The position numbers and the translations under genes are program-made. The notes under the pieces were generated by a model that was given only the letters and a program-made list of their open reading frames with translations, was not told where the DNA came from and did no database searches. A DNA stretch of 7,551 nt from an uncultured Oscillospiraceae bacterium (GTDB lineage: Bacteria > Bacillota > Clostridia > Oscillospirales > Ruminococcaceae): positions 1 to 7,551 of the forward strand of contig CAUDDP010000087.1 in assembly GCA_958448395.1 (NCBI GenBank), read 5' to 3'. This document shows positions 5,761-7,551 of this stretch, one piece after another; position 1 is the first letter of the stretch, and each line of letters starts with the position of its first letter.

Positions 5761-6681
5761 TTACTTTCTCTTCTTGGAAACCAGAGCAACACCGCCGATT
5801 ACTGCGATTGCTGCAACAGCACCTGCAACTGGGATCATGCTGCCAGTCTTCGGAGAGCTGGTAGAACCAGTCTGCTTCTTCTTGGTTGTTGTACCCGGCT
5901 GTGGCTTACCACTTGTGGTGGTAGTGGTTGTGGTTGTCGTAACTGGTTTAGTTGTGGTGGTTGTGGTGGTTGTAGTCGGAGCTGGTGTGGTGGTTGTGGT
6001 AGTAGTGGTTGTAGTCGGAGCTGGTGTAGTGGTTGTGGTGGTAGTTGTGGTTGTAGTGGTTGTAGTTGTGGTTGTAGTGGTAGTTGTGGTTGTAGTAGTT
6101 GTTGTATCACCCTTAATGGTAATGTAACCAGTAGCAGTGTTCAGGGAAGTAGAACCGGAAGGAGTCATAATATATGCTGCATCACCTGAATCCAAGTCAT
6201 TAGCCAGACCAACCAGAGTGAACTGATCACCAGGCTGTGCAGTTGTCGGTACCTGCAATTCAATTTCATACAATGCACCATCGCCATCTGCAGTCTTCAC
6301 ACCAGTCAGCGGGTTTTCCAGAATAGCACCACCGAGCCACAGACACTGGAGACCAGCGTTATAAGCAGAACCTTCATTATACTTCAAGCCCTTTGTAGCA
6401 AGAATGCCTGTAGCATAAAATCCTGTCATAGTCAGTCTTGTATCATGCTGGAAACCAAAACCAATACCCTGAATTCCTTCTGTATTACCACTAATAGAAG
6501 CAACCAGTGTAACAGTATAATTTGCAGCAGCCAGTTCGTCCAGTGTGAGTTCAACAGAGCTAATAGACAATGTTTCACCAGCAGCTTCAACCGGAGAAAC
6601 AGCTGTGAAAGCAGCGGCAGAAGTGGCAACTACTGCAGCTGCGGAAACAGCGGCCATTGCCTTCTTAAATGTAGTCTTCAT
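5761..6681 (-). CDS. scaE: Sortase-anchored single-cohesin protein, ScaE-like cellulosome anchor
   Basis: 306 residues. In order: a signal peptide (KTTFKK, an alanine-rich core, cleavage near VEA/AG at 33-34); one cohesin (about 35-192, beginning GETLSISSVELTLDELAAANYTVTL and ending GYITIKGD); a linker at 193-256 with runs of 27, 10, 9 and 9 threonines separated by PAP, PAP and KPV; a short SGKPQPG-Lys-rich spacer; and a sorting signal SPKTG (276-280), a hydrophobic helix and a KKRK tail. ScaE of Ruminococcus flavefaciens has this architecture and is attached to peptidoglycan by sortase, where its cohesin holds the X-dockerins of ScaB and CttA. The threonine stalk probably spans the wall and may be glycosylated. 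ATG 6681 is chosen over ATG 6714 because GAAAGGA (6691-6697) sits 9 nt before it and the signal peptide starts there. The upstream neighbour ends in an X-dockerin. The motif is SPKTG, not LPxTG. A related anchoring scaffoldin of another Ruminococcus system cannot be excluded. Confidence 0.85.
   Translation of the reverse strand: MKTTFKKAMAAVSAAAVVATSAAAFTAVSPVEAAGETLSISSVELTLDELAAANYTVTLVASISGNTEGIQGIGFGFQHDTRLTMTGFYATGILATKGLKYNEGSAYNAGLQCLWLGGAILENPLTGVKTADGDGALYEIELQVPTTAQPGDQFTLVGLANDLDSGDAAYIMTPSGSTSLNTATGYITIKGDTTTTTTTTTTTTTTTTTTTTTTTTTTTPAPTTTTTTTTTTPAPTTTTTTTTTKPVTTTTTTTTTSGKPQPGTTTKKKQTGSTSSPKTGSMIPVAGAVAAIAVIGGVALVSKKRK
5914..6105 (-). repeat. Threonine homopolymer linker coding repeat
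   Basis: A 192-bp run of ACN codons encodes 55 threonines of 64 residues. The runs are 27, 10, 9 and 9 codons, broken by two copies of PAP and one KPV. ACA, ACC, ACT and ACG are mixed, which reduces perfect trinucleotide repeats but still leaves a strongly biased strand (GTT/GTG/GTA-rich on plus). The plus-strand frame would read as poly-valine and is an artefact. Confidence 0.9.
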
Positions 6682-6690
6682 TTTTCTATT

Positions 6691-6697
6691 TCCTTTC
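6691..6697 (-). promoter_or_regulatory. Ribosome binding site of the scaE-like gene
   Basis: GAAAGGA on the minus strand, nine bases before ATG 6681. It fixes the start 11 codons inside the longest open frame and leaves a normal signal peptide N-terminus. Confidence 0.8.
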
Positions 6698-6714
6698 AAA
6701 TATAAATTATGCAA

Positions 6715-6739
6715 TGCCCTGCACCCTTTGCACAGGGCA
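6715..6739 (-). promoter_or_regulatory. Intercistronic hairpin between the X-dockerin gene and the scaE-like gene
   Basis: In minus-strand RNA, TGCCCTGTGC and GTGCAGGGCA form a 10-bp stem (two G.U pairs) with an AAAGG loop. The core 7-bp stem is perfect (6715-6721 with 6733-6739). It sits 33 nt before ATG 6681 and 44 nt after the upstream stop. The following bases (UUGCAUAAUUU) are not a real U-tract, so it looks like a partial terminator, an RNA processing barrier or a stabiliser of the short downstream message rather than a full stop. Confidence 0.5.
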
Positions 6740-6783
6740 ATTACACGATTAACAATACAATTTCATTTTACTATTCTATCTGA

Positions 6784-7551
6784 TTAACCTTCGTACCAAC
6801 AAGAGCCTTCCAAAGATTTCAGAGATGGGATGATTTCTGGCCACTGCGGATCCATAGCGGCAGACTTTCTTGCATAGTAAGTCAAATCATTTACAGCATC
6901 TTCAACAGAAATCTTTCTACCAGTATCAGAATCATTCATGCCCAGCTTAGATTCTGTATCTACATCTGCCAAGAAGTATGCAAATTTATTCAAATCTGCG
7001 TCCTCATTGAAAGAAGCATCCAACGCTGCAGAAGACCGTGCATAGTAAGTCAAGATTGCAACAGCATCTTCTACCATAACCTTACCATTCAAATCTGCAT
7101 CGCCCTTCACACCAATGTAAACAGTCGGATTGACTTCTACTGTAACTGGCTCAGCATCTGGATTTGTCGGATCTGTAAAGGTAGCCTTTACTTCGCCTAC
7201 ATAATAAGGAGCACCAGCTTCATCATATACACTCTTCGGTGTTGCACCATCAAAGGAAACGGCACCCTCAACAGAGAGCATATCAAACTCTGTTCCTTCT
7301 TCGTCAATTGAAACGAACTTGCTGAACAGATCAGCCGGGTTAAATTCTCTTTCATCAACAGAGAAGTAGAAGTTATCCGGTTTTACTTCAATTTCCAGTG
7401 TGGTAGTACCAACCGGTACATTGGAAGTCGTCGTTGTGGTCGTTTCACCGCTTGTAGTCGTGGTGGTTTCCCCACTTGTCGTGGTCGTCTCACCACTTGT
7501 TGTGGTGGTTTCTCCACTTACTGTCGTAGTCGTTTCACCACTTGTTGTGGT
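6784..7551 (-). CDS. C-terminal part of a secreted X-module/dockerin protein (CttA-like, ScaB possible)
   Basis: The last 255 codons of a gene that enters from the right edge; its start is outside. In the visible part, residues 1-43 are a linker of five SGE motifs separated by four to six threonines (one valine). Residues about 52-149 form an X-module (LEIEVKPDNFYFSVDEREF... to TVEVNPTVYIGVKG). Residues about 151-229 form a dockerin. Calcium loop 1 is canonical (DADLNGKVMVED, 151-162), followed by AVAILTYYARSSA. The second half has D-x-D at 196-198 but Asp218 is 23 positions along instead of 12, followed by AVNDLTYYARKSA. The X-module/dockerin pair and an inserted second loop are known from R. 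flavefaciens CttA, which lies directly upstream of scaE there. CttA is a cellulose-binding, cell-attached protein. ScaB also ends in such a pair, so without the N-terminus this is a preference only. The tail after the dockerin ends GSCWYEG. Confidence 0.8.
   Translation of the reverse strand, partial: TTTSGETTTTVSGETTTTSGETTTTSGETTTTTSGETTTTTTSNVPVGTTTLEIEVKPDNFYFSVDEREFNPADLFSKFVSIDEEGTEFDMLSVEGAVSFDGATPKSVYDEAGAPYYVGEVKATFTDPTNPDAEPVTVEVNPTVYIGVKGDADLNGKVMVEDAVAILTYYARSSAALDASFNEDADLNKFAYFLADVDTESKLGMNDSDTGRKISVEDAVNDLTYYARKSAAMDPQWPEIIPSLKSLEGSCWYEG
7423..7551 (-). repeat. SGE-threonine linker repeat
   Basis: Five SGE units, each followed by 4-6 threonine codons (the first of them ending in Val), run to the window edge and may continue beyond it. 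Codon use differs from unit to unit (for example GAA/GAG, AGT/AGC), so the array is old or selected at protein level rather than a fresh duplication. It resembles the linker of the downstream cohesin protein, apart from the SGE breaks. Confidence 0.8.

Noticed and set aside
5531..6127. Plus-strand frame encoding a long poly-valine tail
   Set aside because: It is the complement of the threonine codons of the scaE-like gene; the poly-valine has no biological sense.
7423..7551. Possible CRISPR-like or tandem DNA repeat
   Set aside because: Units are 21-27 bp without spacers, vary in codons and stay in frame, so this is a protein linker repeat.

Overview
The window looks like chromosomal DNA from a cellulosome-forming Ruminococcus (Oscillospiraceae, Firmicutes). 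The reasons are a type III-like X-module/dockerin directly upstream of a single-cohesin, sortase-anchored, threonine-rich surface protein (the CttA/ScaB to ScaE arrangement known from Ruminococcus flavefaciens and relatives), strong AGGAGG-type ribosome binding sites, and dipicolinate synthase genes that imply endospore formation. The species cannot be fixed from the sequence alone. All seven genes I can support lie on the minus strand, so transcription runs from the right end of the window to the left.

Right part (about 5590-7551): the 3' end of a large secreted protein (SGE-Thr repeat linker, X-module, dockerin with an atypical second calcium loop), a 10-bp hairpin in the 102-nt gap, then a ScaE-like protein (signal peptide, one cohesin, a 64-residue linker that is almost pure threonine, SPKTG sorting signal). 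A GNRA-capped hairpin closes this unit. In R. flavefaciens, ScaE is the cell-wall anchor that captures the X-dockerins of ScaB and CttA, so the two neighbours are probably a receptor and its ligand.

Middle part (about 4020-5590): dpaA and dpaB, overlapping by 20 nt, encode the two subunits of dipicolinate synthase, which makes the calcium chelator of the spore core. A close match to a sigma-K promoter (AC-N17-CATAAAAT) lies in front of dpaA and agrees with mother-cell expression late in sporulation. A GC-rich hairpin follows dpaB.

Left part (1-4020): an AEC-family permease, a ROK/NagC-type repressor with a degenerate sugar-kinase domain and a possible autoregulatory operator, and a class I aminotransferase of the aspartate aminotransferase type Ic family with a good extended -10 promoter and a 91-nt leader. 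Clear hairpin terminators follow the repressor and the aminotransferase; none is obvious after the permease. Bases 1-117 are unexplained.

I found no CRISPR array, insertion sequence, phage gene, tRNA or rRNA, and no evidence of a new multi-gene system. The most informative points are the cellulosome anchoring pair, the atypical dockerin loop, the threonine homopolymer stalk, and the sporulation promoter beside them.
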